A stretch of DNA of 64,000 nt from NCBI GenBank assembly GCA_943737045.1, contig CALSFV010000212.1, forward strand, positions 977,001-1,041,000, given 5' to 3'. The notes under the pieces were generated by a model. That model did not search any database. It saw nothing but the letters and a program-made list of their open reading frames with translations, and had not been told where the DNA came from. The stretch comes from Parapristionchus giblindavisi. Taxonomy: Eukaryota > Nematoda > Chromadorea > Rhabditida > Diplogasteridae. This document shows positions 44,143 to 55,712 of this stretch, one piece after another. The translations under genes were made by a program, and so were the position numbers. The first letter of the stretch is position 1, and every line of letters starts with the position of its first letter.

Positions 44143-44700
44143 ACAAAGTGTGAACTTCTCGCATAGTTTTATCCAGTACTGTAGATATTTGTTGAAACTT
44201 GTTATGTCATTCGGAAAAAAAGATCCATGAGCTCATTCTTCGAATATTCAACTCACTTCTAAAGAGTAAATAAATATAATGGAAGTTTTGAAGCATAAAT
44301 TTTTAATCACTTCATTTGTAGAAACAGAAATAATCGTTTGCTGATCTTTTGTGTTCTGTACATATTGACCATATGCGAACTCATTATAAACGTAGTGGTG
44401 AATTCATTCACACGAAATTAAGACGGCTGGTGATGTACAGTTTTTTAAACTGTTTTCGAAGAACACAATTGCTACCGTACATGCAGCTTGATTTGATATC
44501 GTCTAGTACTATCGTAAAAACTGTTGGTGTAAGGGGGTAAGTCTCTTTTTCTCTTTGCGTAGAAATTAAAAAATTAACTCTGAAAGCAGTAGAGGAAATC
44601 CAGTATTTTTGCTAGCGGAGTATAATTAAAAAACCCTTCGGATCAGGTCATGGAAGAAAGTCAATCCATGGCAAGGTTCTTGTAGAAGCACTACTTCTCG
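44143..44700. other. Downstream region shared with copy 2, possible membrane exon remnant
   Basis: Around 44318-44440 the plus strand reads a hydrophobic stretch containing CELIINVVV after a TTTGTAG acceptor. The matching place near 55988-56090 reads VELIINVVV and stays open longer. This may be the start of a further decayed receptor. Not resolvable here. Confidence 0.35.
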
Positions 44701-44709
44701 TCTTGGGTG

Positions 44710-44801
44710 ATGGCGCACTAAAAAAAATAGTTTTTCAGTGTACATTTTTAGACCCTCGAAAGTCGCCATTTTCCGTTTTCCACTATTTTTTAGTGCGCCA
44801 T
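44710..44801. mobile_element. 92-bp MITE with ATGGCGCACTAAAAAA ends
   Basis: ATGGCGCACTAAAAAAAATAG and CTATTTTTTAGTGCGCCAT are inverted; GGCGACTTTC/CGAAAGTCGCC-type pairing lies inside. Confidence 0.75.
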
Positions 44802-44814
44802 GACTATGGAGGCC

Positions 44815-45150
44815 AGACTCCTCAGCGTTGGGAAACGGGAGAGGTTTGCGAGATTCGCTTTTTCTTCCGGCCAGGGGTCAGGTAGTGGGGGACTCGATTG
44901 AGGAGTCGGAGTTTCTTTCAATGATCACGCAGGATCCTGTGGATGGTTTTGAGAAAAGTGTGGGTGGTGACCGCCAATTTGTGACAGGACCTGCCTGGGT
45001 TCTGCTTGTCACCCGAGAAGCGATGGAACCACTTGTGGACATAAGGGCCATGTCTTTTCACCAGTTCCTCTTGGGCAGCCTTGCTCTTGACACTCGAGCT
45101 GAAGAAGTGACTCGCGGATGTGGGTCTGGGTGGGTTTTGGAAACAGAGCC
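44815..45150 (-). pseudogene. N-terminal fragment of a Tc1/mariner-type transposase
   Basis: Read on the minus strand in one frame with a stop: HKWFHRFSGDKQNPGRSCHK, then TTHTFLKTIHRILRDH, a stop, then KKLRLLNRVPHYLTPGRKKK. The layout (substrate-binding helix-turn-helix, TIHRIL, LTPxxKxKR) is that of Tc1/mariner transposases just before the DDE domain, which is absent. Likely part of an old element; the words GACACACCCTAATATA (45222) and GGCACACCCTAATATA (45490) nearby may be its terminal repeats. Confidence 0.5.
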
Positions 45151-45628
45151 ATGCTGCAAGCAGAATGAATGTTATAGAATGGGGCAAAAAAAACAAAAAT
45201 ATAGCAAAGTGTTAACTTATGACACACCCTAATATATTACTATTACTAAATCGGACAATGTCACCTAACAATTATCACTTTGCCAAAGTTACATACATAG
45301 AAACGACTAATCAGCTGGTGAAAAATTATATCCGTTCAAAAATAATAGGCATATTTTTGACTGGATATGACCCCTGGCCGAAACAGCGGGGCTAGCAAAG
45401 TGTTTGAGGTATTTGATGAGGGTGCGAACCCTATACACAAACAACACGTAAATTAGAAAACTTTATCCCATGAAACAATTTTGCGAAATTATGGCACACC
45501 CTAATATAATAATATATATTAGCAAAATTTGTTTGATTCATCTAATCTTTCTGTTCTTCCCTCACAATACATCTGCCTCATCCATTTCGTATTATTCTCC
45601 CTTCTACCATACTACATGTGCTCTAGAA

Positions 45629-46331
45629 TAGGATGGCGAGAATGACTCTTCACTCACCAGTTCCCCTGGCAGTCTTGTGCAAGTACTCGCGAGAGAGGTC
45701 ATTTACGACCTCTCTCTCGTCAAGTACTTGCAATGAGATCAGAAAAACACTGGTGAGCAGAAAAAAGCAATTCTTTTTTCGATTCACTTGGGTTTTCTCT
45801 GGTCAAAGTGGTCAAAATGTGCACATCTGAATATTTTTGGAATCTACACACCAATAGCTATTCAACAAGCATAAAATAGACTGTTAAAGTACACTTTTAA
45901 ATTTCGTTGATTTGTCATGTTATGCATGCCATAAATTCGGATCAGACTATGATAATATCATATATTTTTATTATGTTTGTACAGTAAACTCGAATTACAA
46001 TTAAAACTCTTCTTCATCGTCTTCTGAGAGACTCTCTAATTGATAGTATTCATTACATGAGAAATCAACGAAATTTAAAAGTGTACTTTGACAGTCGATT
46101 TTATGCTTGTTTAATAGCCACTGACATGTAGATTCCAAAAATATTCACATTTGCACATTTCGACCACTCAGAGCAGAGAAAACCCAAGTGAATCGAAAAA
46201 GAACTGTTTTTTCGACTCACTTGTGACCTCAGCGAACGGCTGCCAGGGGGAACGAGTGAGCAGTTTGAGAGACTGCTCACCAGTTGGAGGGAGGCAAAAC
46301 AGGTGAGTGAAGAGTCATTCTCGCCACCCTA
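45629..46331. mobile_element. 703-bp hAT-like fold-back element
   Basis: Ends TAGGATGGCGAGAATGACTC and GAGTCATTCTCGCCACCCTA are inverted with one mismatch, and the arms stay inverted for about 300 bp. Flanked by a perfect 8-bp direct repeat CTCTAGAA (45621-45628 and 46332-46339), the hAT target size. The left arm has its own hairpin (GAGAGAGGTC...GACCTCT) that the right arm lacks. No transposase. Confidence 0.9.
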
Positions 46332-46494
46332 CTCTAGAAGTATAGACACTTGGAATTCACTCATTTAAATTAGTAATGTAATTAGATGTACTATAATTGG
46401 GTTAACTTGCACGTTAGGAATAGATTATGAGAGTGATATATTAGTTAATAATGTGCTTTATGGTGTTTCGGCCGCTACGTCTAGACACCATAAA

Positions 46495-46748
46495 GCGTCA
46501 TCTCTGAATTAGCTCTTTCTCCCCAAAAACTCTTCCGTGCAGTGTTGAAAAATGAAAAATCTCTGTCTCAATATTATCGTTCAACTTTCTCGAATTCGTA
46601 CCTGAAACTCTTCGCATTGAAAACTGCCACAGTGCCAAAACCGAAATAGCCTTATGCGACGGAAATCCATCTATCCCTTTTCTGTCCTTATACTTATCAC
46701 CCCTTCTCATTATGTTTGATGAAATAAATAAATAAATAAATAAATAAT
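46495..46748 (+). mobile_element. 3' end of a non-LTR retrotransposon with (AATA)n tail
   Basis: Ends TTTGATGAAATAAATAAATA in a run of ATAA units (46721-46747). The upstream sequence can be read as a decayed element C-terminus. 5' truncated; only about 250 bp kept. Confidence 0.5.
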
Positions 46749-46789
46749 ATATTATTCTGACATTGTAGAAAAGTACGAAGACCCTTTAA

Positions 46790-47150
46790 CGATTCAATGA
46801 CTACGATTTTTCTCAAATAATTAAATTTAGAATGTTTTATACTTCTTAAAACAACTAATATTTCAAGAAATTAAATACTTTTGACGATCTTTAGTCGTTT
46901 ACAAAAGATATTATAGTTGTTTATAGTTAAGCTACCGCTATAGTACAAATTGAGCGGAACTCCTCGGAGAGCATAGTATATATTTCTGAAGGCATAGAAT
47001 CTTCTGGCAGAATCTTGTGTTTATATATATTGGACAATTATTTAAAGAATACGCTATTTTATTGAATGGCGCACTTATTTTTAAATATGTGCACTGAGAA
47101 CCCCACAGATTGATCTAATGATCGTATTTTAAAAACTGTTTACTGAGACA
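46790..47150. repeat. Right partner of the segmental duplication start
   Basis: Diverged direct copy of 39060-39560 (shared GACGATCTTTAGTCGTT, CTCCTCGGAGAGC, CAGATTG..CTAATGAT blocks). Confidence 0.65.
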
Positions 47151-48605
47151 GTAATCATTGTTTATACCATCATTGAGCTGTGCGATTTTTTAAAGATTTT
47201 TTTCAAAAAATGTAGGCGGCAATATAATAATGACATTATACATATATTGTCCGTATAAAATGTACTTGCGTAAAAACCGTGCTACAACCTGCTAAACACG
47301 AAGTGCTCTCTGCTAAATACAAAGGTATTCGATGAGTGATCCCAATCCCCCGCCTCTTTCCCTCCCCTCTATACTCGCGTTCGCTCTGATCGCTGTACTA
47401 TCTGGCTCGTTACCAAACCATTCTGAATTTCGTCGTACTGATTTTATATTTTTTATTTCGCAATAATTTGCTTTTTCTTTAGAAAGACGAAAAGATGGAC
47501 AGGGCATTGTAGCTACTCTCGTATCAAATAAACAAGTGTATTTTACACGGTCAATAACACGAGTTTGCTGCAGTACTATAAGTTGTAGCTTAGTGCCTTA
47601 GTATCTTACAGATATGTGAGAATAACACGCTATGTTTTCTAACTTATAAATGAAAGATCAATAAGTAGTGGTCTGCACAATGGCATCTACTAAGATCTTA
47701 GAAGTATCACGTGTGCTGAAGTGCGAAAAAATACAATTGTTGGCCGGACTTATGCAGAACATATTTAGTGCAAAAGTGCAAAGGGCACAAAGCATATCAT
47801 TACACAGTGTTATATCAGGATATTTCAGTGCGATGACGTTCAAGGCACACCCCGAGTTAATTCTACTCTCCGCTTTGGCAACGCTTTCTCGTAGATCATG
47901 AAAGCAATAGAACATTGCTAGAGCGAAGAGTTTCAAATTAGCTCGGATGTGACTTTAAAAACTGGTGATTCAATCATTATTACAGCAAACCTTGCCCATA
48001 TGTGGGCAGTCTTAGTGCACTGAACTCCACTACTTTTAACACTATGTTCTACAGCGAATGTATATTGAAATTTTCCAAATAATAAGCTCTGCGCTGTTCT
48101 TAAAAGGGAACTCTCCCATCTTAATGTGGCCATATGACATGGGAATAATTTACCTGAATCAGTTTTCGATGCTGATTACGAATCAGTTTTCAAACGTTGC
48201 CCAATCCAGCTGAGATTCGAGAAAATCGATATTAAAATTCGCTAGTTTATTCGGAAATTCGTGAGACTTCCTATATAAACCATCCAAATGCGTTTATAAA
48301 CTCATCCATCAATTATCCAACCACCTCCTGCTGTAATTTAGTAGACATTGTAGGTAAGTTGAGAATTTTCGAATCAAATAGTCGATTTTCAAGATCGATT
48401 TTCTCGAATCTCACAAGGGAACCATAATGCATTCCCGTGGCGATATGACTAGTGATATATGCCATTCGAATCAGTATCCGATTCTGATCAGACACCGTTA
48501 ATAAGCAATGTCAAAAGTTTAAGAGCTTCGAGAAAATCGATAATGAAAATTGCACAAATCCGAGCCAATTAAGATCAACTCGGCTTTGAGCTCCTATCTC
48601 ACCGA

Positions 48606-48690
48606 CTCTTGTGGTGTAGTGGATAAGGCGCTCGCATTTCATTTTGTAAGTACATGGTTCGATGCCTGGTGTGCGATACTTTTTTGCTGA
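48606..48690 (+). other. tRNA-like pol III promoter segment
   Basis: A box TGGTGTAGTGG and B box GGTTCGATGCC about 45 bp apart, then a T6 run. Acceptor and T stems pair poorly, so tRNA-derived rather than a working tRNA. Mirror copy at 48908-48990 (minus). Confidence 0.6.
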
Positions 48691-48907
48691 TATTTTCAAG
48701 TTCAAAAGTTGAGATCTATTGTTTCGTTGTTATCCTTTGTAGATCATTATCGATCGTCTGCTTAACCTCTGATCTCTTGCTCGCGCGCTTTTGTGTCTGC
48801 TTTTAAGGAGTGTCAGCTTCTGCTTTGACATGTATCATGGCACAAATGCTAACGGCATAAAACGTTTATTGCTTTTATTCAGACTTCGAAAAAAATCAGC
48901 AAAAAAA

Positions 48908-48990
48908 GTATCGCATACCAGGCATCGAACCATGTACTTACAAAATGAAATGAGAGCGCCTTATCCACTACACCACAAGCGTCGGTGAGA
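48908..48990 (-). other. tRNA-like segment, mirror copy
   Basis: GGCATCGAACC and CCACTACACCACA on the plus strand are the inverted B and A boxes of 48606-48690. Confidence 0.6.
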
Positions 48991-49767
48991 TAGGAGCTCA
49001 AAGCCGAGTTGATCTTAATTGGCTCGGATTTGTGCGATTTTCATTATCGATTTTCTCGAAGCTCTTAAACTTTTGACATTGCTTATTAACGGTGTCTTAT
49101 CAGAATCGGATACTGATTCGAATGGTATATGGCACTAGTCATATCGCCACGGGAATGCATTATGGTTCCCTTGTCAGCTCGATTGGGCAACGTTTGATAA
49201 CGGATTCGTAATCAGCATCGAAAAATGATTCAGATTTTATTCCCATGTCATATGGGCACATTAAGTTGAGAGAGTTCCCTTGTTAGGAGATTTCTTTAAT
49301 TGTACTGCTTCTATTCACAGATTTTCTATTACGTCGTACATTCCGACCAATCATTGAGGCTAGTTTGTTATTGTTGAAGATCATTTCTGTTTTTAGAGAT
49401 GATTTCCCAGAAGAGTCGTCTGACAAAATTCATTTCGTATCATTTAAAACACATTCACAAAATCATTATCGAAAAGGCTACAAGGAAGTACAGTACAGAA
49501 TGAACGTTTTCTGTTTTCGATTCTTGCATAGCAGTTTCGAGTCTTGTGAACATCAAAATACGATGATGTAACAACGCATACTTCGTAAACTGTTGATTGC
49601 GCGATAGTATTCTAATGAATACTTCCAATCAGCTAAAAATGTGCTCGCTTATGAATCTTGCTATGAGCGTCTTCTGTCAATGTATTATAGAACGTTGCAA
49701 AAACGAAATAGTCATTGTGGTCAATAGTTTGATCGTTGTATCATTAGATAAGATGTATTCCACTTGT

Positions 49768-49848
49768 GATATGTTATTTATTTATTTATTTATTTATTTT
49801 CATCAAATGAGTAGGAGCGAGAGGCATTAAGAGGTTATAAGAGGTTAT
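49768..49848 (-). mobile_element. Short retrotransposon 3' end with (AATA)n tail, minus strand
   Basis: Reverse strand reads TTTGATGAAAATAAATAAAT and onward, the same 3' end as 46495-46748. It interrupts the duplicated upstream region of chemoreceptor copy 2; copy 1 (near 41385) has an uninterrupted site. Confidence 0.55.
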
Positions 49849-50008
49849 CAATTTTTCTAACACTCCCTCAAGAAAAACTCTCGTTCAATTGATCCTTCAT
49901 CGCTCAATGTTCTTTGTTTTGAAGTCTTTCGAATAATTTTTCGAGACAATCGTTTATCATCCTTCTTATTGTCATCATGATAGCAGTTTTATCATAAGGT
50001 CTTTCCTG

Positions 50009-53000
50009 ATGTGGCGAGACTATGCATTTCTTATTCCAAATTTAACGATCTCCTGTATTTCACTGATAGGAATGATTCCTTGTATGGTCGTTCTCATCGT
50101 CACTTCAACTATTCACGGAAATTGCAAGTAATTTTTCTTGTTTTAAAAACCTTTCACTGAAATCTCATTTGAAAGAGTATAAGAAGTTAAATAGGGTTTG
50201 AGTTTTCGAAAGTTTTGATTCTCGACCAAATTATTGACGGGCTATTATAGAATTAAAACTGTCCGAACAATACAAATTCCGCTATTTGCCGCGCAATACT
50301 CAGACTCCGCCCACTTCTTCGCGCGACATACCATTTTCTCTTATTTCATCGATTTTTATGGCTTCTTCTCGTCATTTAATTGGGCTTTCACCAAAAATAA
50401 AATTATATGCATTTACAAATCGTTCGGAAAAACCTCCCGAAATTAGGCGAAAATTTTGGAGTGCGTTTTTCTCAACGGTGGAGAAGTTTACTATATTCGG
50501 CATTTGCGCGATGTATGCAAAACTTTTGTAATTCTATAATAAAACAGCTTAGTCATATATCTCGGAAATGCCGATTTTTGGCCAAGTAAAACGATAGTAA
50601 AATTTTTCATTGATTTTTTTCAATTAACTGCCGAAAAAATGAGGAAGATTACTTCCAGCATTTTATGACAAAAAAAGAAATGTGATATTATTGTCTACTG
50701 TACTGTTTCTACTGTTTCAGGGTGATTCTGATCGTATCTGGTCTTAGTCAAATATTCATGTTGATCATCGAGATTTTCTTATTTATTCGAAACATGGCTA
50801 TAGGCGCCTTCAATCCGCTAGAAGATGGTAAGCGAAGATTTCAAAGGAATAGATATGCAAATATTATACTATATTTGTGCTTTGAATACAGTCTCTCTTG
50901 ATTTCATTCTACTCTCCGCTCTGACTATGCTCTCTCACTTCCTTTGAATGCGAGAACCTTTAGCTAGAGCCTAAAAATGTTCGACATCGACGTAGCCATG
51001 AAGCACATTATTCATTAATATCACTATTTTAACATGCTCTATTAATCCCAAGCATGAATATCACAGATATGTACGCCATAATAATTATCAATATATTAAA
51101 AAATTTCAGACATTGATCAGCCTTATCAGTTTGTTCATCAAATTTTATATACAATCACTTCCTACATCTCATTAGTTCTCGTTATTGAAAGGTATAATAC
51201 ATTTGTTTCGAAAAAAAGCATTTTGTTCATTTTTTTCATAATATTTTTCATTGCTAACAAGCATTTGTAAGCATTATTCACGATTTTTTAGATGCCTTGC
51301 GATAAGAAATCCGAGCGAATATGAGAAACGAACTTACAATGTCATGTTTCTACTACCATTTATCAGTATGGCTGTACGTTTTAATGTTTTTATTCATTGA
51401 TTATTGAACGGGTAATAATTAGCCAACGGTACTCTGGCCTCCATCCCCCCCCCAAAGTGATATATTCTCGTTTCTCGAAGATGTGGTGATCTATTAATAT
51501 ACAGTGCGCGACATAATGATAGGACACCCCTAAAATTTTATGATTCCGGCCGAATGGTGAATGGAAATCAAAAGATGTATGTACCATTTGTATCCCCTCC
51601 TTGGATAACTAAAGTAGCCCACGTATGAGAATATTCAATTTCCTGGTCAACGAGAAAATAATAATATGTCGAAATTTTACCGTGACATAATGATAGGACA
51701 CCCTGATTTTTTTCAGAAGTTACTAATTTTTTCAAACTTCTGCATAACATCAACGGGTCAACAACAGATTAGTAGTCAATCTTATGGCCTTTCCTCGAGA
51801 ATGGACCGAAGATGCGATTGGGCATCCTCCTATAGAGGACAGAAATCACTTGAGGCTCGATGTCGCCCCACTCCTTTTTGATGACAGTCTTCAACTCGGC
51901 AAGGGATGCATACTGTTTATTGTTCTTGTGCACACGACTAACCAGGATGCCCCATATGTTCTACATGTGGTTTGCATCGGGGTTGCACGCAGGGCATGGA
52001 AGAACTGTGATGATCTTGACTGCGAACAATGGTTTTGAGGGGTTATGGCAAGCATGGAGGAGCTCTCTTTCTGGAAGATCTGGTAGCGGGCACGGCTCTT
52101 CATTATGAACGGAACAAGAGTAGTCTGGTGCATCACCTGATACTCCGCATAGTCCATCCTGCTGGAGCGGCAGGAGATGGGCGGCTTGTCGAATTTTAAG
52201 AACGCGCCCCTGAAAATGACTGAACTTCCTCCAGCTGAAATCACGCGGTTCCTTGAGGAACTCACGTTAGAAGATGAGAAGAAGTTCAACCCCAATAGTC
52301 CGGACGGCTATAACTGCTTCTAACGTGAGTTCCTCAAGGAACCCACAGTATTCTGGTCCAAGCCATTTTTCTTCCAAAGCAAGACAAAGGAGAGACCATT
52401 GTATTCGAGAGAGTTTGTATGTTGAGCGGTCGTTCTTGCGGTGATATGACACGTGTGAGAAATGAGAAAGGAAACGACCGATTGTGAGAAGGCGAGTTAG
52501 AAGAATGATATGAGAAATGTTTAATTGAATATTGAAGATGTGAGAAATGACATTCGACATGAATTCGTGGAAAGCGACATTTGGGAAAAATATGATGGGA
52601 ATAAAAATATGTGAAATGTGACTTCAGAAAAATCTAATCAGAAATTGATTTTCAAGAAAAAATCATTTGTGAAAATACCGATGAGGAAACACCTAATCCT
52701 GAAATTCACAACAAGGAAATACCTCAACGGGAAACAAGTTTTGATTTTTTTGCTTAAGATCTCCGGTATTTTTTGCGGGGCACACCGTTGGGAGGCTAAA
52801 TCTCGCGGGTTACACCGCGAGGAGCACCACGGTGTGGAAGGGATGGTGTGCCTCGCGCCCCACGGGGCACGCCGTCTTCCACCTCGTGGGGCACCGCGTT
52901 TAGAGGCCACAGCTCGCGGGGTACCCAGTCTAAAGGTTCTATCCAGCGATGTGCCCCACAGCGATTGAACGGTGTGCCCCGCGAGCAAAAAATACCAGAG

Positions 53001-55712
53001 ATTGCAGTTATTGATGAAAAATGTCTATAATTTCATTTACGTCGGTAATTTCACAAATGTTTTTTTCCTGAACATCTTTTTCTAATTAATTGTTTTCCTA
53101 AACATCGTTTTCTAATCACATTTTTCCCAAATGTCGCTTTCCACGCTTTCATTTCAAATGTCATTTCTCACGTCTTCCATTTTCAATTATGCATTTCTCA
53201 GATCATTCCTCACATTATGCCCTATCCGATTCGGTCGTTTCTTATCTCATTTCTCATTTCTGTCTCTTTCACATTATTCGTCTCTCAAGTGGAACTTCCA
53301 TTCTCATTTCTCACACGTGTCATATCACCGTTCTTGCTTTGAAAGTCATGAGAACGCTGTGAACCGCGTGATTTCAGCTGGAGGAAGTTCAGTCATTTTC
53401 AGGGGCGCTTTCTTAAAATTCGACAAGCCGCCCATCTCCTTCCGCTCCAGCAGGATGGACTATGCGGAGTATAAGGTGATGCACCAGACTACCCTCGTTC
53501 CGTTCATGATGAAGAAGAGTGCCTGTCACCTGATCTCCCAGAAAGAGAGCTCCTCCATGCTTGCCATAACCCCTCAAAACCGTTGTTCACAGTGAAGATC
53601 ATCACAGTTCTTCCATGCCCTGCGTGCAACCCCGATGCAAACCACATGTAGAACATATGGGGCATCCTGGTTAGTCGTGTGCACAAGAACAATAAACAGT
53701 ATGCATCCCTTGCCGAGTTGAAGGCTGTCATCAAAAAGGAGTGGGGCGACATCGAGCCTCAAGTGATTTCTGTCCTCTATAGGAGGATGCCCAATCGCAT
53801 CTTCGGTCCATTCTCGAGGAAAGGCCATAAGATTGACTACTAATCTGTTGTTGACCCGTTGATGTTATGCAGAAGTTTGAAAAAATTAGTAACTTCTGAA
53901 AAAAATCAGGGTGTCCTATCATTATGTCACGGTAAAATTTCGACATATTATTATTTTCTCGTTGACCAGGAAATTGAATATTCTCATACGTGGGCTACTT
54001 TAGTTATCCAAGGAGGGGATACAAATGGTACATACATCTTTTGATTTCCATTCACCATTCGGCCGGAATCATAAAATTTTAGGGGTGTCCTATCATTATG
54101 TCGCGCACTGTATGTACGATCATTCCAAGCTGTTGTTATAAAGAATAATCGGCTTGTTTTTATATTTGTAACTGTATGTATATTATTTTTTTCCAGATTT
54201 TCTGTGCCCATTCAATGTCGTACATGTTTTACTTATGTAAGCTTCGTTTTTTAAAGATTTTTCGCAAAAAAATAGTAAATATAAATTTCGAAAACAGTGG
54301 GTCATGTTTTTGAAAGCCTTGCTTATAATTTTTTTTAATTGGAATTCTTGGTTCTCCACAAAAAAATAAGAAAAAAAGACTGTGATATTGTCCGTATAAA
54401 ATGCACTTGTGTAATTGCCTTGCTACTAGTTGATAAACGCAGAAATATTCTATCGATCAACCCCCTTTCCCTCCCTTCCCTCCTCGTGCTCTATCTAATC
54501 TACGCCATGACTAAACATAGAAATTCATTGTTGCTGTGGCTTTCTACTCTCGTACTAAATAAACAAGTGTATTTTATACGGTCAATAATGCTTAATTATT
54601 TCAGTGGAAATGTTTTTCGAGGTCATCGGAATTCTTTTCGTACTTGAGACTGTTGTCATTACTGTATGTTTAAAAGAATGTATTGTTATTTATTTCCTCC
54701 ATGAAACAATGTTGTTTTTTTTTGTTATAAAAAGACTTCCCTAGAGAACACAATAAATAATGTGTGATAAAATAAAAAGAAAATGAAGAAAAATAGAATG
54801 CGAAACAAAATAACACGTGAAATAGAATCTTCCGAAATCTTATGATCGACCTCGATAATGACATCTCCGAATGATAGATATCGGTTGCAATCATTTCTCA
54901 ATGTCAAAGGAAATTGAAGAACCTCCCGTTCGATACATCTAGACTCAATGCAATGTATCAGGTATTCGTAACGCTCTCATCTCTCAATTTGAATACTATA
55001 ATAACAATTATAATATTATGTTGACTAGTTTGAACTAAATCACCGGTTTTTTCTTTTGATTCTGAAAGGAAAGAGTGAGCCTTCTTGTTGCCTGAATAAT
55101 GCATTTCAACTTCAGCTCAGTGAAGTTTACGAGTTTTCTCGTGCTATTCTACCAGCGATTATCATTTCTTCGATATTCAAAGCAGCGGCTTTGACTCCTG
55201 TGATAATGTGGAAATCGAATCTCATTCAATACCCAACAGCCTGCTTTATCTACTTCTCGGTATTATTATATTCTTATAATATTGAAAAAATATTTAATTA
55301 TGAATTGTATTTAACTTGAACATATTTAAGATTCAAAGCTCGAACTGTATCATAATGAAGTCTACGCTAATGTTTCGTCACAAGGCCCTTATGCGAAACT
55401 TTGCGAGAATATTTCTGTGCTATGAAAGGTTAGAGATTTAGTTTATAATTTACGAAGAGCATGTGTCTCTAAAACTCTCTATACAACTTTTCTCGTAGAC
55501 CAATAGAGTAACCACTTTTAACAGAGTGTCAAATTAGCTTGGGGGATTGTGAAATGGCAAAATTTCGTTAACTTTATTCTAATTATTTTAAAATTTATTA
55601 TAAATAAATACTTTACAGTGAAGTCCGGGTTGCTCCGATGATTTACATGCAAATGAATAAACAACAAGAGACCGAATCGTACTTCTCTGCTCTTCAAAAG
55701 GAATGGAATTGA
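50009..55712 (+). CDS. Seven-helix chemoreceptor, Sre-like, copy 2
   Basis: Ten exons matching copy 1 one for one in length and phase: 50009-50127, 50721-50827, 51110-51191, 51292-51373, 54197-54236, 54605-54663, 54878-54961, 55116-55259, 55331-55428, 55619-55712, again 302 codons with no stop. The protein differs from copy 1 at scattered sites (GAFNPLED for GALNPLED, VAIISQ for IGIISQ, QKEWN for KKEWN). Exon lengths are all equal, which suggests the coding sequence is under constraint while the introns diverged. Intron 4 has grown to 2.8 kb by insertion of a TA-flanked Tc1-like fold-back (51502-54110). Copy 2's upstream region has also gained two other elements. Both genes may be working receptors. 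Confidence 0.88.
51769..52250 (-). pseudogene. Tc1-like transposase C-terminal remnant, left arm
   Basis: Minus-strand mirror of the right-arm copy: VISAGGSSVIFRGAFLKFDK, MDYAEYQVMHQTTLVPFIM, then after a frame change the NIWGILVSRVH block and a stop at 51769. The codon for the last catalytic acidic residue of the DDE triad is a stop, as in the other arm. Confidence 0.75.
52761..53000. mobile_element. GC-rich 240-bp element inside the Tc1-like fold-back
   Basis: Ends CTCCGGTATTTTTTGCGGGG and its near complement CCCCGCGAGCAAAAAATACC...; the interior repeats variants of GGGGCACACCG and GCTCGCGGGGTA. Its base composition differs sharply from the AT-rich surroundings. Confidence 0.7.
53362..53843 (+). 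pseudogene. Tc1-like transposase C-terminal remnant, right arm
   Basis: VISAGGSSVIFRGAFLKFDK, MDYAEYKVMHQTTLVPFMM, then a frame change near 53595 into ACNPDANHM, a TAG, then NIWGILVSRVHKNNKQYAS and KEWGDIEPQVISVLYRRMPN to the stop at 53841-53843. In working relatives the PDxNxxEN motif carries the last DDE glutamate; here that codon is TAG. The N-terminal DNA-binding half is absent. Both arms share the lesion, so the palindrome formed from an already dead copy or was homogenised afterwards. Confidence 0.8.

Larger units (their letters stand above)
48104..49281. mobile_element. 1.18-kb fold-back element with tRNA-like arms, in duplication copy 2
   Basis: Arms begin AAGGGAACTCTC and run inward through CATATGACATGGGAATAA, GGGCAACGTTTGA-like and GATTTTCTCGAA blocks for over 500 bp on each side. 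The corresponding place in copy 1 (near 40830) has no such element. Each arm carries a tRNA-like segment. Target duplication not clear. Confidence 0.8.
51502..54110. mobile_element. 2.6-kb Tc1-like fold-back with two mirror transposase remnants
   Basis: Ends CAGTGCGCGACATAATGATA and TATCATTATGTCGCGCACTG, TA at 51500-51501 and 54111-54112. The arms are inverted for at least 700 bp, and each holds the 3' half of a Tc1-type transposase. The middle (about 52330-53370) is a looser inverted pair rich in GTGAGAAATGAGAAA words around a GC-rich inner element (52761-53000). Lies in intron 4 of the chemoreceptor. Confidence 0.9.

Noticed and set aside
52618..52988. Antiparallel 116-codon frames on both strands
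   Set aside because: Both arise from the GC-rich palindromic element at 52761-53000; the composition removes stops in several frames.
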